NCBI RefSeq assembly: GCF_018446385.1
Contig: NC_056002.1
Span: forward strand, 39,817,671-39,881,670
DNA: 64,000 nt
From: Zingiber officinale
Taxonomy: Eukaryota > Streptophyta > Magnoliopsida > Zingiberales > Zingiberaceae
Direction of reading: 5' to 3'
Both the position numbers and the translations under genes were made by a program. The stretch's first letter is position 1, and each line of letters opens with the position of its first letter. Below are positions 33,401 to 45,979 of this stretch, one piece after another. Under the pieces are notes generated by a model, which was given only the letters and a program-made list of their open reading frames with translations, was not told the DNA's origin and did not search any database.

Positions 33401-36400
33401 TAGATTATCTCCATCATAGCTAGGAGTTGAATAAAATAATTAACCTAAGTTTAATTTAAAAAAATCTGATACCACTCGCAAGCTCACATGACTTCGGCGT
33501 TGCCGCGGGGTTGCGTGACCCCTCAACCATGGCTGCAGGGATCGTGTGACTCCTCTGGTACGACCGCGATGGTTGTGCGACCCCTCTGCAATGGTCGCAG
33601 GGTCACGCGACGCTTCCGCGGCTACAGCGGAAGAGTATGCGACCCCTTCGTTGTTGTTGCGGGGTCGAGCAACCCCTCCACTGCGACCACGGGATCGCAT
33701 AACACGTCGCAGCTGACATGGGTCTGGTGTCGGGGTTATGCCGGTCGTCGAGCAGAACAAGATGTTTCGCCCATTTCGACCGTCTCGGCATAACACTTTA
33801 AACCATGTTTCCACCTATGAAGAGAGAATTGTGGTTTGAAGAATTTGTGATGTAATAAGAATAGATTCTTAAAATAATCTGTCGAATAAAAGAAATGGGA
33901 TCATAATCTATTTTTATTATTTTATTTTTATTTACAAATAATTTTATTACTTTTACTATTTTCAATAAACCTAGTTTATTTTGTCATACAAATTTATCAC
34001 TGTATTGTATCAAGTCTTGTGTGACTATCAAATCTAACCTGCGATCGCATCAAATGACATCAGAGTCCAATTTTACCTTGCTTCCTTAATTTTCTAAACA
34101 CTTATTCCCTTTCTTCACCCCCATTCTTTGGCTTCCACTAATACAATTAAGGATAAAAGGTAAGACTACATGAGTACTTGGAGGACTAGGCAGGAGTACT
34201 TGGAGGATAGGAGCTACACTTTTTACGGGCTATAGGAGAAGATGCAAGAGCACATCTTCTTTGGCTGTGCCCCTGTGCCCCTGTAGCTGAGCTGTGTAGA
34301 CAAATCAGGGAGTGGCCGCATATGCATTTTGGGATGTCTATCTATAGGAGGATGCTTCGAGTTTTCAAGCATTCTTACTTCGGAACCAGGGTTTTGGCGA
34401 AGGATTGTCACCTTGTTGTTTCTTCTATGATACAATATGTATGGTTGGCAAGGAATAGTTGCCTGTTTGAAGGGGCCAGGATTGATGTAGAGAGTATCTG
34501 AGAGAGTATAGGTGCATGTGTATCGATCTTTGGCTGTTTACTCTGACCATATATTGTATCAAGCATGAGTAGGCACTCATGACGAGCATTATACATTTTG
34601 ACTTGTTTATATACACATTTACCAATAAAAAAAAAGATAAAAGGTAAGAAATATATATCGAAAGAGACATTGGGGTTTATTGCAAGAGATTTGAGACCCA
34701 ATGTTAACACCAACAAAATTACAAGAGGCTAAAATTGAGATCATGTGCATAGAGTTGTGATTTCATGCAACTCCAATTACAAATATGAAAGAAATTGAAA
34801 TTGAGATCGAGTGTAATAGGTTCAACATCTAAATAATTTATAAAATTGTAACACTAAGAGAGATAGATGCCTATCAAGAGATCCATATGCTTGGCAAGTT
34901 CAACAACCAAGTTTGCATAATCCCAATATAATTCGCATAAAATTCTTTTTTATTTAGTTTGTTGGCTAGTTGAAAGTATTTTCATTTAATTATTTTTTTC
35001 TTAAAAATGAACAAAAAACTTCATTGTATATTGTCTAAAGACCAATGAAACATTAGTCCTACCCAAAAACAATCTACCCCACCTTGTCCTCGGAAGAAAT
35101 CCCCTGCCCTAGTTTACCAAAACAACCAAATCTCTACTGGTCATTAGTCTATCATGATACTTTATTTTATAGGCATCAATACTTGTTTAACTCTTACTAG
35201 AGAAGTGATGCAAGGAAATAGCAGCATTACAAATACAACCAAAAATCTGAGCAACCGAACCACTATCATCCTTAAATCCACGTTTTCCTCACCTCCCTCC
35301 ACCTTTCTTTCGCCTGTCAATTTATGAATCCTCATCAGGTATTCTACACTATTTCAAGATTTGCACTTGTACCAAACAGGGCAATATGAGACTACCATAA
35401 GATGCTATCATGCCATGAATGGTATTGCATTGGCATGGGCAGCATAATTACAAGAAGCCAATGTCATTACAACATAGATTCCAAGTTAGTGACAGGAAAT
35501 GCAACAAGAACCTATCAACACTTTATACAACCATAAAGACATTTACTACTGTGTCTCTTTCTACTTGTCTTCAACTCAAAAGCCAAGTTATTAGGTTTCT
35601 TTATCTACTTTCCACTAAACCGAGAATTCAGAGGAGCCACACAGGTGCTAGGAGAAAATTTTCAATATGTGTATTGTATAGTATATGTTGATGCATAAGA
35701 GATTAAGTTCATGCATTCATGTAACCAAGCAATTAAAAACTCCGTCAAGAACCTTAATATCCATTCCAACTCAGTGTGAGAGAAAAATGATATTGTTTGT
35801 AGACATTTCCAAGGTTGTGTTCCTTCACTCCTATTACTTAAGGAACTAGCAAAGAAGATAACAATAACATAAATGACCATTTCCTTTAACAGAATGTCGC
35901 TTCAACTCCTTAGAATTCCAGCTTTAGGTGGAAGGGAATGTCATAAGAATATTCTTTTAAGATAATTGTCTAATAAGATAAACCAAATCATCGTCCAATT
36001 TTGTTTTTTGTTTCAACTTATTTCCATTATTTATGTATTTAACTAAGATGAGAAAATTATTGCAAGTCTTGCAAAAGAGGCTATCTCTTCTTGTTTTTGC
36101 TATTCAATCACTAATGCCACATCTTATTTTAAAGATTCCTTCCCTCTCTTGGAATCATTGACAGAGAGACACAAGCCATGAGATGATTGGCTATGGCCAC
36201 AAAATTATCCTCAAGTTATGTCAAGTCAGGTGAGATCAACAACTACAACAAGTGAATGTTGCTTACATTGTGTCCATTTTCCATGACTGCATGGTTGTAT
36301 ATGATTTTGCATTATTATTTGTCAGAGGTAAATCCAAATTTCATGACTTAACCTAGCATCGTGCTTTAGTACATGCTTATGGATTCTCCTTGAGGTGGCA

Positions 36401-39400
36401 TGGAGGGAAAAATATGTAGGTACAGAATCTTAACGCACATTATATATGCAGATATATATCTCCACCAGTTATTTGCCCTTTGCCAATGAAATTAAGGAAT
36501 CACTTGTAATAGATCGCTCATACTTGGAATGGGCATGACATCTAGAGTGCATGTAATGCCTCCTCATTAGGTTTATCTAATCAAGAGGCGGATAGATGGA
36601 GACTTATCATTTAGGAGTCTTAGTCAAACTACACTTGGATTACTCATGTTTTTCAAAGTTGTATTATGCAAGTCTAGATCACATCAACAACATATTTTGG
36701 AGAAAAGTGAACAAGTATCACCTACAAGAACAATTCGTTCACCCAATCTCAGTTCCCACAATTCAGGATCTGATCTCTAGTAATGGCCCTTCTCAATTCT
36801 GTGATGCTTAAGGTATGACGTTATGGGGTTGGGAGATTCTGGTCTCTTCTTCAATGGATTGCTATACTCCTTTACTTTGTGGCATGACATTCAAGTTCTC
36901 AGGTCAAAGTGCATTTGCAAATGAATTTCCTCTAGAATTGCATATATATGCATGCCTAACTGAAAGGGGAAGGGTTATGGCTATGATTTCCTAAAAAACA
37001 GTATTTTCCATTTCCTGCCAATGCAACTTTTGTTTAGTTGGGATTGACAATGTGGAATGATGTCATTGCACACAATAGTCCTAGCACATGACCAATTTTG
37101 TTTACAGAACCAATGTAGCTCAACCATTATTCTCCAATTGGTTGGACCCCTTGTTGGGTTGGTTCCACTGGCAAAACTGTAAAAGAGCTTGCAATTCTTT
37201 TTGTTTAGTCAGCATGGATCAACTATAATTTAGTTGTTGTCCAACAAATTGTATCTCTATTGGGATACCCTCGCATTTTTAGCTCTCCTGATTGGTGGTA
37301 CCATGCAGAAAATTTTGCATATTCTGACATAGATTAGCCTTCTTTTTTATCTTTCTTGTTTCTGCATTTCTGTATATTTGGAATGTTGAACTTTCTAGCT
37401 TTGGGCTTGAACTCGAAATATTTTTCTAAACATATGCAAATATGATAGGATTTACACCCAAGCTTATCCTCAGAATATGCCATTACAAATTGGTACTCAA
37501 GGTTCATGATAAGTACTTCCGGAAAAAAAAAAAACATAAGAAAAATGGTTTATGATAGCCCAACTACAGAGAAAATAAGACAAAGTCCAAGCTCGACGTA
37601 CATAATAGCTCAGCTAAGAAAAACAAGCATCTATTCCATCAAGAGATCCTTGATTTCACCATAAAAAAGGAAGATGCATAGATATTTTACCACCAAGAAA
37701 AACATTCAGCAATGCTTTTGTATTCCAAAAATTTAGGTCTTTAGATATTTCACCTTAAAAGAAGGGAGATGAATAGGACAACCCAGAAGAGCATCTATTC
37801 CACTAAGAGATCCGTGATTTGTCACCTTTTCAACCTTTTAAAAGAAAAGAAATGTATTGAAAAACATATGTAATGTTCAGAGGGAAAAGACAGAATCATC
37901 CTTGCTTACAATGGATAGTAACAGAAACTGAGAAGGCAGAAACTGTAAAGATGATGAACACCTGGAGGCAATAAAAGTGTCATACCACCTCATTAGTGCA
38001 AAGATGAATGGGAAATCAAAGTAGACAAGTAGTTTGAAAAACTTACTGCTCCATCGATGAGAAAAGTAATGGCAAGACATTAAGGCACACAGGAGATACA
38101 ACACCATCGAGATTCATCCATAATTCTCCTGAAATAAAGAGAGAATTTATATACATCATGTAATACTAGTTTGTACCAATTCGTTACAAATTTTTGCCTA
38201 TCAAATCATAAAGAAAAAATTCCATAAGTGGTGACTAACCTTCTATGCCATTGGATGTGGATTTAACTGGCAATTGGCCTTCCACAAGATCAGAGAGAAA
38301 AAGAGACTCGAATTCCCCAACATGTTGGCTTATCCTATAAGAAGTTGATTGAAATAATTCAATCATCATAAATCACTTCCAGAACTAATAAGGGACAATC
38401 CAGGCAATATGTTTCTCTTTTACTATAACAAAAAGCTAGAAGATAAGAACAAGAAATACAAACCACTCAATTATCACAGGTTGCAAATTAGTGCTCTCCA
38501 ATAAAACAATCAGTTCATCATAAAGAAGGATCAATGGCTGACTCATCAATTTGCATGAATCAACAGATAATTTCAGAAGTTCCAGAGCTTCTTCACCATT
38601 TGATTTCTGCATATAAAACATTCAATAGAAAATCATGCACTATTGCATATCTTTCAACCAAAAACATCCCATCAATCATAATGCATATACAAATAGAGAA
38701 GGAATTGGACAAATCCAATGAATGGAGAAGGGTGGTGAAAAGATTCTAAAAAGATTTGGTTTCCTCTTCTTTTGATTTTTCTTTTCATTCCAAATAATCA
38801 AGAAGAGAGCAAATTATTAATTTTTCTTGAGAGAAAACATAAAATGAAAAGACAAACATGAAAAAAATAGAAGCAATAGAGAGTTCACTCAATCCAAAAA
38901 CACAGAAAATCAGAGTCAGAATTATAACCACAGTACCACCAAATTACCCAAATAGATATGCACCAAAAGCAGTTGGAAGTTGGAATGCAGTTATATTACA
39001 ACCCAAGCAAATATTCCACTCAATTCATACTCTCTTTAATTTTCACATCATTCCTCTCTTCCATCCACTCTTACTTTATATCCATCCAAGTAAACACTAT
39101 TATCATCATTGCCAACCTGTGTTAGTCCCAATTTTTTGGGATAAATAAGCATAGTGCAAGATTCATCCAATGTCTGCTTGAATGCTATCAAAAGGACAAA
39201 ATGCATGGAACCAAGTATGCATTTGTTTAGTATGGTACCATCCAAGCCTTTGTGTATTAGGTCAACCACTTGGCAGTTGTATTTTTTTAACAGAATACAA
39301 AGGCAAAGCATTATGGCATTCATTGCAAATGAGAAGTCCCCAATGAATAAAGCAATAGTGATATTGTAAATCACTTAAAATATTATATAGTACAAAAAGT

Positions 39401-42254
39401 ATCAGTCTAAACACTTGTTGCAATGGAACAAACTAGCATAGTTCCTCATTTCACAATATCAAAAGAGACCTGCGTTGACATGTAAGATGCAGTAGCATTG
39501 ACACCACCAAGGGTCGAAACTATCTTTATTGTACCAATTATTCCCATTTTTCTGTACTTAATATCTGGATTTCCAACCTACAAGAAAATCAAAGGTAAAT
39601 AAACAAACTCTCTTTATCAACTAAACTTTAAGCAGGAAAGAACAAATGAAAAAGAAACCCAATCTTCAGATATTGTAAACAGAACTTGCCTGTTTTCTGA
39701 TGATAATCAAAAGTTCATTTAAAATTGAAGAACCAATTGAATTTGCACTTGAGTAAGCAGCTAATGCCAATTGACAGAAGACTTCATAAACCTACCATGT
39801 GCAATAGAAACAACATAATTAGATGAAATGTAGGGCTGCAAAATGTTATTGATAACTAGCTCAAAACCTTGCGGAGATTTTGTTCATGAAATCCATCTAA
39901 ATAATCCAAGATACCTGAGAGAAAAAATTACATGTAAGGAAGAACAGGCGGCTTACCTCCAATTACAGAAAAAGGTCAGCTAAGGAAGAACATAAATTTG
40001 GACAATCTTACCAGTTATATGCGAAGAAATTGGAACTAACTGCTCAGCATGCTTTGATGTGACTAAGATCATAGTTTCCAAAGCAGAACACACTTCGTGA
40101 CCAACTCCTGAGCCTATATGTGTGACCAATGCACCAAGGATCTAGTTAACAGAAATTAAATTTTAAGAGATGTGCATATCTTGTTTCAGGATAAAAAAGT
40201 CATATTTCATTGTAAGTTGTATTATTAAATAAAATAAATAAGGTAATAATTAATCAAGTTCTTGGAGAAGCACAAAAAAACTTATTTATATTGTCATATG
40301 GATAGGCAATTTTACATAAATCAGGGAAATCTGTATTGATAGATATGCTTACTTCTTGCCTTGAGTAGGTATCACTGAACTCTTCGAACAACGACGTATA
40401 CAAGTGGATGCCAAACATTTTAGCTTGCGGTTCTTTGCATGAGAGTAAGTATGCAGTGATAGAGAGAAATGAAGGGAAGTAATCCTGAATTGACAAATTA
40501 GAGATACAATACACTAAAGTTATATTGAGAAGTATGAATATGTCTGCCTTGTTTTTTGCTCAGAATCATCAAATACTAAAAAAAAAAAGGGCAGCCCGGT
40601 GCACGAAGCTCCCGCCATGCGGGGTCCCGGGGAAGGATACACTGGATAGAAAAAACTATAGAGTAATAACCTTGACAAGTTCCCTCTGCCCATTAATGCA
40701 TTGCTCAAAAAGAACTTTATGAAAACAACCATCCAAAATCTTCTTCTTAAGCATCCTTTCTGAATTCTTCATCATGCAACCTCCATTTGTGTGAATGAGA
40801 ACGATGAGCCATACATCAATGACTTTATGTTCGCGAGGTTGGTCTAGGGAGTTCATCTCTTTCAAAATTGCCTCTGAGAGTATCTGCAATTAAAGCAAGT
40901 AGTAAATATGCGCTATGCAGAGATCTCAAAAAACAGATAATTCTGCAAATTTCAAGTACATTTTTGAAAAGGAGACTCAATCGCAAAGCATCAAGGATTG
41001 ATGCATCAGTGCTATCAACTGGTGATTTGCCTTTAAGCTTATTGTTTCTGCATGCATGAGAGTTGATAACCCCAGCAAACTTTAACTGCTCACGGATTTG
41101 AGATAATATCCTACGAACATTTGCTGGTGTAGACGAGAGCAGTAGAAATCTAAGCAAATGGGGCATATGGTCTGCTTCAACTGTTCTAATGCAAGATAAG
41201 GCTGTGGTGATGGCCTTTGTGTAATCAAGAGAAAAGATATTAAAATTAACAGCCCCATCAAGCATGTTAAGAGTTGCAAGATGGAAAGAAAATAAATGTC
41301 ACTTTGTATAAATAAATAAATAATAAAAACAAGAGAACATCAAAACCTGTTCTTGCAGCTGCTCATCCAAGTTCAAGTTAGAGAAAGAATCGAGTACAGG
41401 CAGAATGATCTCCGAATCCTCCTGCAACAACCGGTCAAGAGCAGTCACTACTGTTCCATTGCACTGCTCGCCAATGATCTCAGGGAGAGAGCCAACTATC
41501 TCCTTCTTTAACTGAGGAGGTGATATGGAGACAACTTCCATGAGCTTCTCGATAAACCCCTCCGCATCAACCAGGAAATCAAGCCACATAAAGTGTTTGA
41601 CAATAAGCCTGGCTACATCGTCCTTGAGAGGTAAACCACCATTTCCATAGGCATCAAAGTGCTCAGGAATCTTTTCAAGAAGCAGAAGCAGAATCTGGGC
41701 CTGGATAGGGGCGACCAGGAGAAGAATCCGAGCCAGGCTTTCCCCTTTCCGGAAGCCACCATCTTGCGATGCCGGAATTAGAACCCTGGATCAGAATGAG
41801 CGGTTCAAAACATCCAAACGAGAAGAAATAATGGTGTCGAGGAGAGCCAGGGGGTTAAGGAGCCAAAATAAAATAAAATAAAATAAAGCTCCGACCTCTT
41901 CAGATTTTGAGGAGTGCGTGTGTACGCAGAGAAACCGGCGACGAAACGGGAGCGGAGGGAGGGGTCGACGGAGAGGCGTCCCTCGAGGCAGCGGCCGAAC
42001 CGGTGAGGATCAGCTGGGAGTGAAGGTGGGGCACCTGGCGTAGCCAGTAGGGTGCACCCGGCGTCGGCGAGGACGGAGATAAATGCGGTGAAGTCCCGTT
42101 CGCTGCCTTCGTCTCCTCCGTCGCTCCCTTCCGTGGCGACGGCCGCAGCGGCGACGTGACGGGGTTGAGATCTGGGTTGGAGATCGTCGTCGGAGACGGG
42201 AGCAGGGCGCCGCTTCCGACGGTTAGGAGGTGCGGAACGCTGCAGGAAGACCAT
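27423..42254 (-). CDS. FANCD2: Fanconi anaemia group D2 protein homologue
   Basis: Nuclear protein that, once mono-ubiquitinated together with FANCI, clamps DNA at stalled forks during crosslink repair. Start ATG at 42254 (MVFLQRSAPPNRRKRRP). Recognised exons (approximate ends): 42254-41895, 41787-41347, 41214-~40955, 40885-40671, 40486-40350, 40143-40013, 39915-39867, 39793-39690, 39577-39470, 38605-38464, 38337-38240, 38130-38049, 37960-37907, 37835-37754, 32745-32645, 32568-32463, 31687-31225, ~30170-30145, 30040-29840, 29760-29330, 29280-29055, 28982-28885, 28735-28640, 28455-28325, 28196-28135, 28070-28010, 27946-27885, 27809-27689, 27600-27423. Diagnostic stretches: ILPVLDSFSNLNLDEQLQEQ, IKYRKMGIIGTI (region of the ubiquitinated Lys of the animal protein), ATKRSMERFLFHVKALLH and an acidic C-terminus. 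The intron at 27884-27810 appears to be GC-AG. A ~5-kb intron (37753-32746) carries insertions. No exon read here is broken, but small exons may be missed. Confidence 0.9.
33095..33825. mobile_element. possible non-autonomous DNA element in a FANCD2 intron
   Basis: A compositionally distinct insert: AT-rich flanks enclose a GC-rich core (33490-33780) of diverged ~40-bp repeats around GGGGTCGCGTGACCCCTC. The ends show an inverted similarity, AAGGTTTAAAATTTCG on the left and the complement of CACTTTAAACCATG on the right. Long reading frames in the core follow the repeat and carry no family motif. Class not determined. Confidence 0.4.
34170..34637 (+). mobile_element. 3' end of an L1-type LINE in a FANCD2 intron
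   Basis: Plus-strand scraps EHIFFGCAPVP and, in a shifted frame, LRVFKHSYFGTRVLAKDCHLVVSSMIQYVWLARNSCLF resemble the zinc-finger/linker that follows plant LINE reverse transcriptases. The stretch ends at AATAAAAAAAAAG (34625-34636), consistent with a poly(A) tail. It is 5'-truncated, as usual for LINE copies. Confidence 0.5.
34638..37600. other. remainder of the large FANCD2 intron
   Basis: No coding signature on either strand. Composition is moderately AT-rich with no tandem repeats noticed. It may include decayed insertions that cannot be classified by eye. Confidence 0.45.
37607..37692 (-). pseudogene. decayed duplicate of a FANCD2 exon
   Basis: The minus-strand sequence AGGATCTCTTGATGGAATAG resembles CGGATCTCTTAGTGGAATAG of the exon at 37835-37754. 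The neighbouring TGCATCTTCCTTTTTTATGG resembles the exon end TTCATCTCCCTTCTTTTAAG, but in changed order. Stops and lost splice sites show that it is not used. Confidence 0.5.
40578..40645 (+). mobile_element. truncated Au-type SINE in a FANCD2 intron
   Basis: Contains GGGCAGCCCGGTGCACGAAG followed by CTCCCGCCATGCGGGGTCCC and GGGGAAGGAT, the body of the widespread plant Au SINE family, preceded by an A-run (40578-40588). Only ~60 bases remain, and the tRNA-like promoter and tail are not visible. Confidence 0.55.
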
Positions 42255-42869
42255 CACTGCGGGCTGCGTTAGTTTGGGAAAGGAGCCCGGAGCGGCGATC
42301 GACGCTGAGGAGAAACGGGACCGAATTTTCCCGCCAATTCTTGCTTGCTGGGCCGTAGGGCGGTTTGTTAATCGGCACTTTTGGGCTGTGATGCGATTCG
42401 GGCCCTGCCGGCTCCCCCCGAACCTAAAGTCATGCAGGGGAATGGCCCGTGATGGTTCATGCCAAATCCGCCCCAACAAATCATCTAAATGGGTCACTAG
42501 GCTCGCGTTTAATTATATTTGAAATTATTTAAAGTTATATAACTCGTTTTTTTATATAATTTAATAGAATTGTTTTTAAAAAATTATTAGATTTTAATAG
42601 GATAATTAATTTTTTTATTAAAAAATCTATTTTTTTATAAAACAAAAGTTTTATTATTAATATAATATATAAAAGCGGTTAAAACACTCTATATATCAGA
42701 TAAATTTTAAAATAACATAATTTTAATTAGAATTAGTAATTTTTCTATGTGATCGGTCCATTTTGCTAACTCTCCCTAGTAAGACCGGCAGGACCGTTAG
42801 TTATCCGGTTCATTCCTACTATTATTCGTTTCAGGCCGAACCGGTCTGATCTGCAAGATCCTCGTCGGA
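42255..42869. promoter_or_regulatory. shared head-to-head promoter interval of FANCD2 and the RSRC2-like gene
   Basis: About 0.6 kb separates the FANCD2 ATG (minus, 42254) from the 5' exon of the plus-strand gene. The FANCD2-proximal 200 bp are GC-rich, the middle is AT-rich (42520-42740), and a pyrimidine run TTCTTTTTTTTTTA (42897-42910) precedes the plus-strand leader. No clear TATA box was assigned. That the interval drives both genes is inferred from spacing. Confidence 0.5.
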
Positions 42870-43769
42870 ACCAAGCAAAGTGCACCTTGTTATCCTTCTT
42901 TTTTTTTTTATTTCACCGCGACTCCGCTGGATTGAAACCCTAGCGAAACAAGGACGAAAAGGAGCTCCTTTTGTTTCCGCTTCGATAAGGTATATGCACT
43001 GATACGCGCAATTTCTTAGCCATTTCTCGTGTTGCTTGTTACTTCTCTTGATCCATTTGCCATGCTCCGGTTCCTGATCCTATTTCTTACCTTTATTTAT
43101 ATAGTTGATTAGGGGATAAACTTCGTTTTCGTGTATATTTATCCTTGTCTGCTATGATCATTTTTTTTTCCTTATGCTAGCGAGTAAAAGGTCATATTTT
43201 TTTGGCTATTGATAAATTACTGCTCTGATAAATTGTAATATACTAATAAAAAAATGTCATTGGCATGATTTGCTTTGAAACTAACAGTAGGAAGATCCTC
43301 ATTTCTTCCTTTTTCTGAGTTTGGCTTCAGCTCTTGTAGGAAACTGTTAGTCTTGTAAGATTTCTAATGTGCACTTAGAAAGCTGCTTGCCTTTATAATT
43401 ATATGCTTAGGCATGCCCAGTCTTTTCCTTACTTGAGTCTAACCAACATTACCAACGTTTTAAAGCACTAACGTTGTTCAATTAGATATAGTTAAACTTA
43501 TGTCAGTGATTTTAAGTGTGTTTAGCGCCCTCAAAGTCGGGGCCTTCACAATCAGATTGAAGTATTTACCTAGTATAATCCTGATGTATCTATGCTAGTA
43601 AAACTTGAACTCATAATTGTTCAATTAAAAGTAGTAAAGGCTATGGCTTTATTTGGCTCTTGATATCCTGGCATCCATTAACTAATGGTAGGAATGGGAT
43701 TCTTAAAATTGGCTTATGCATTCACACTATAAATTTTTAATTGATTCATCCTTCCTTAATTTGTTTCAA

Positions 43770-45650
43770 ATTTTAGAAGAACTAGATGGTGGAATTTTGA
43801 GGGCAACAATATGGCATTTTTCTGTGATAGAATGCTGAAAGAGGAAGTTTGGAAGAAAGAATTTGATAACATTGATGTTATGTGGACTAATGACAAATCA
43901 GATCATGAATGTAGCAAGATCAATTTTTGGAGTGTCTAAAGGTTGAGGTAAAACATACAAGGAAAGTTGGTGGTGGTGTTAGAAGGTATGAAAGACGATT
44001 AGTTTAAAGAATTCATAGTTAAAAGGTTGGCAAAATTTGTAGATGAAGACGAATTAAATATGCATATAGTAGCTAAAATGGAGGCAAAAAAGTTATAATA
44101 ACATTTGTCAAATTGCAAGAGCTAGAAAAAAAATGCATAGACTTGGGCAATGTTGATGACTATTTAATTAAAGAAAGATGGAGAAATTATTTTTTTTTAT
44201 AAACTATTTAATGAGCTTTCTACATATAGTCTGATTTTAGATACTGAAATTTTTAATAGATTTAGGAATTGAATAGTTTTCATAATTTTAAATTAAGTGA
44301 GTTTAAAGAAGTTTTAAAGTAAATGAAGATAAGTGGAGGTTTGGATGGCATTCTGAATGAAGTTCTGAAGAGTGTAGTAGAATAATTTGGTTTACTGAGT
44401 TATTCAATAAAACTTTGAGGATTAAGAAGATTGTTGAAGAATGGAGGAAAAGATTTTTTTAGTGTCTATTTATGAAACAAAAGTGATATACATTGTTTTT
44501 TTAAATTTAAATTCAGAGGTCAATGAGTTAAAATGGAAAAAAAATATTGTGACTACAATATGAGACAATCACTTTTGAAAATCAATTGTTTCATTTCTGG
44601 AAGATGAACTATAGATGTCATTTATTTTAATAAGACTACAAAAGGGAAAATATAGTAAAAGAATGATTTAGATATAAAATATTTTTATGATTTACATATA
44701 GCCCCAAGCCAACTATTGTAGAGGTTTTGCATAAGAAAGGGGTATGTAATAATTATATTGATGTAATTAAAGATTGTATGATAATGTAGTTATTAATATT
44801 AGAGCTACGAGCATCAAATGATTTTCAATAGTCGTAGGTTTGCACTAAATGTGAACCCTAAGTCTTTGTCCTTTTTTACATTAACTTTTGATGAAATGTC
44901 CTTTAATATTCAAAATAACCAAAGCCTTTGGTATCGATTATTTGCATATGAAATTATGTTAACCATGGCAATACAATTAGATTAAATTCAAATCTTGAAG
45001 TGGGGAAAAGAAACTAGAGGTTGTTAGATAAATGGAATTAACACTAGGCATATGGAAATGTAGTTTTAATGACAAGAAAAGAAATGACGGCATATTTATT
45101 ATTTAGATGGATGAACATGATATTCTTATAAATAAGAGATTAAGATATATTGGATCTATTATTCAACAAGAAGGCAGTATTGATGAAGATATTGGATAAA
45201 AATAGGTCGTCGAAATGGAGAGAATTCTAGAGTCTTGTGTGTTTGTTGTGTCCCTGGGAGTTTAAAAGGGAAGTTTTATAAGTTTGTGGTACGACATTTT
45301 CTACTTTATGAATCGAACTGTTAGGAAGCAACACACATAAAAAGTTAATGTAGTAAAGATGTGAAAGAGAAGTTGCATGTGTGGCACTAAAATTTGAGAG
45401 CAATTAGCTGTAACTCTAATAGCTGATAAAATAAGAGAATATATGTTGGGATGGTATGACATATTCATAAACAACTAATAGATTATATAGTTAGCCAATG
45501 TAATAGAAATGATTGCTTGACTTGAATATTACTATAGTTTTGCATTGTGTTAAACAGAGAAAGAAGAGTTATGTAGCAACCATAAATAGTTAGGTCAAAC
45601 ACGGCTTGATTATATTGAAAATTTGGAGAGAAAAAATTTCTAATTGCTCT
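43770..45650 (+). mobile_element. decayed RTE-type LINE in the first RSRC2 intron
   Basis: Plus-strand scraps of a LINE polyprotein in the right order: WWNFEGNNMAFFCDRMLKEEVWKKE (43785), VLHKKGVCNNYIDVIKDCM (44725), LRYIGSIIQQEGSIDEDIG (45145), SLKGKFYKFVVRHFLLY (45255). Stops and frameshifts are frequent and the catalytic reverse-transcriptase motif is not readable. It is the same family as the copies in CUL4 introns but older. Confidence 0.6.
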
Positions 45651-45979
45651 GGGGTATAACCTATTGTTTTATGTACTATTCGGTTTGATCAAGTTATAAT
45701 TGAGTTATTTACTATTCAGTTTGATCAAGTTCTAATTGAGTTATTTTTTTAGGCACAAGTTGATGTTAAATAATCTCTTAAGAATGTCTGCATGTGTGAC
45801 AACCAGTATACATTTTACTAATTTTGATTTAAGTAATTAATGTCTTCAAATATGTTATATTATTTGTACTCTTCTGTTATTTTGTGTCTCCTCCTTTTTC
45901 CTTTGATTTTAAATCATTGCTTCTTCAACTTGAGTTCAGATGATGGAAAAAAGCTATACATTGTCTAGGTACTGGCTTG

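Noticed and set aside
33440-33814. Long reading frames on both strands in the FANCD2 intron
   Set aside because: Produced by a GC-rich repeated core; both strands are open, which indicates composition rather than coding.
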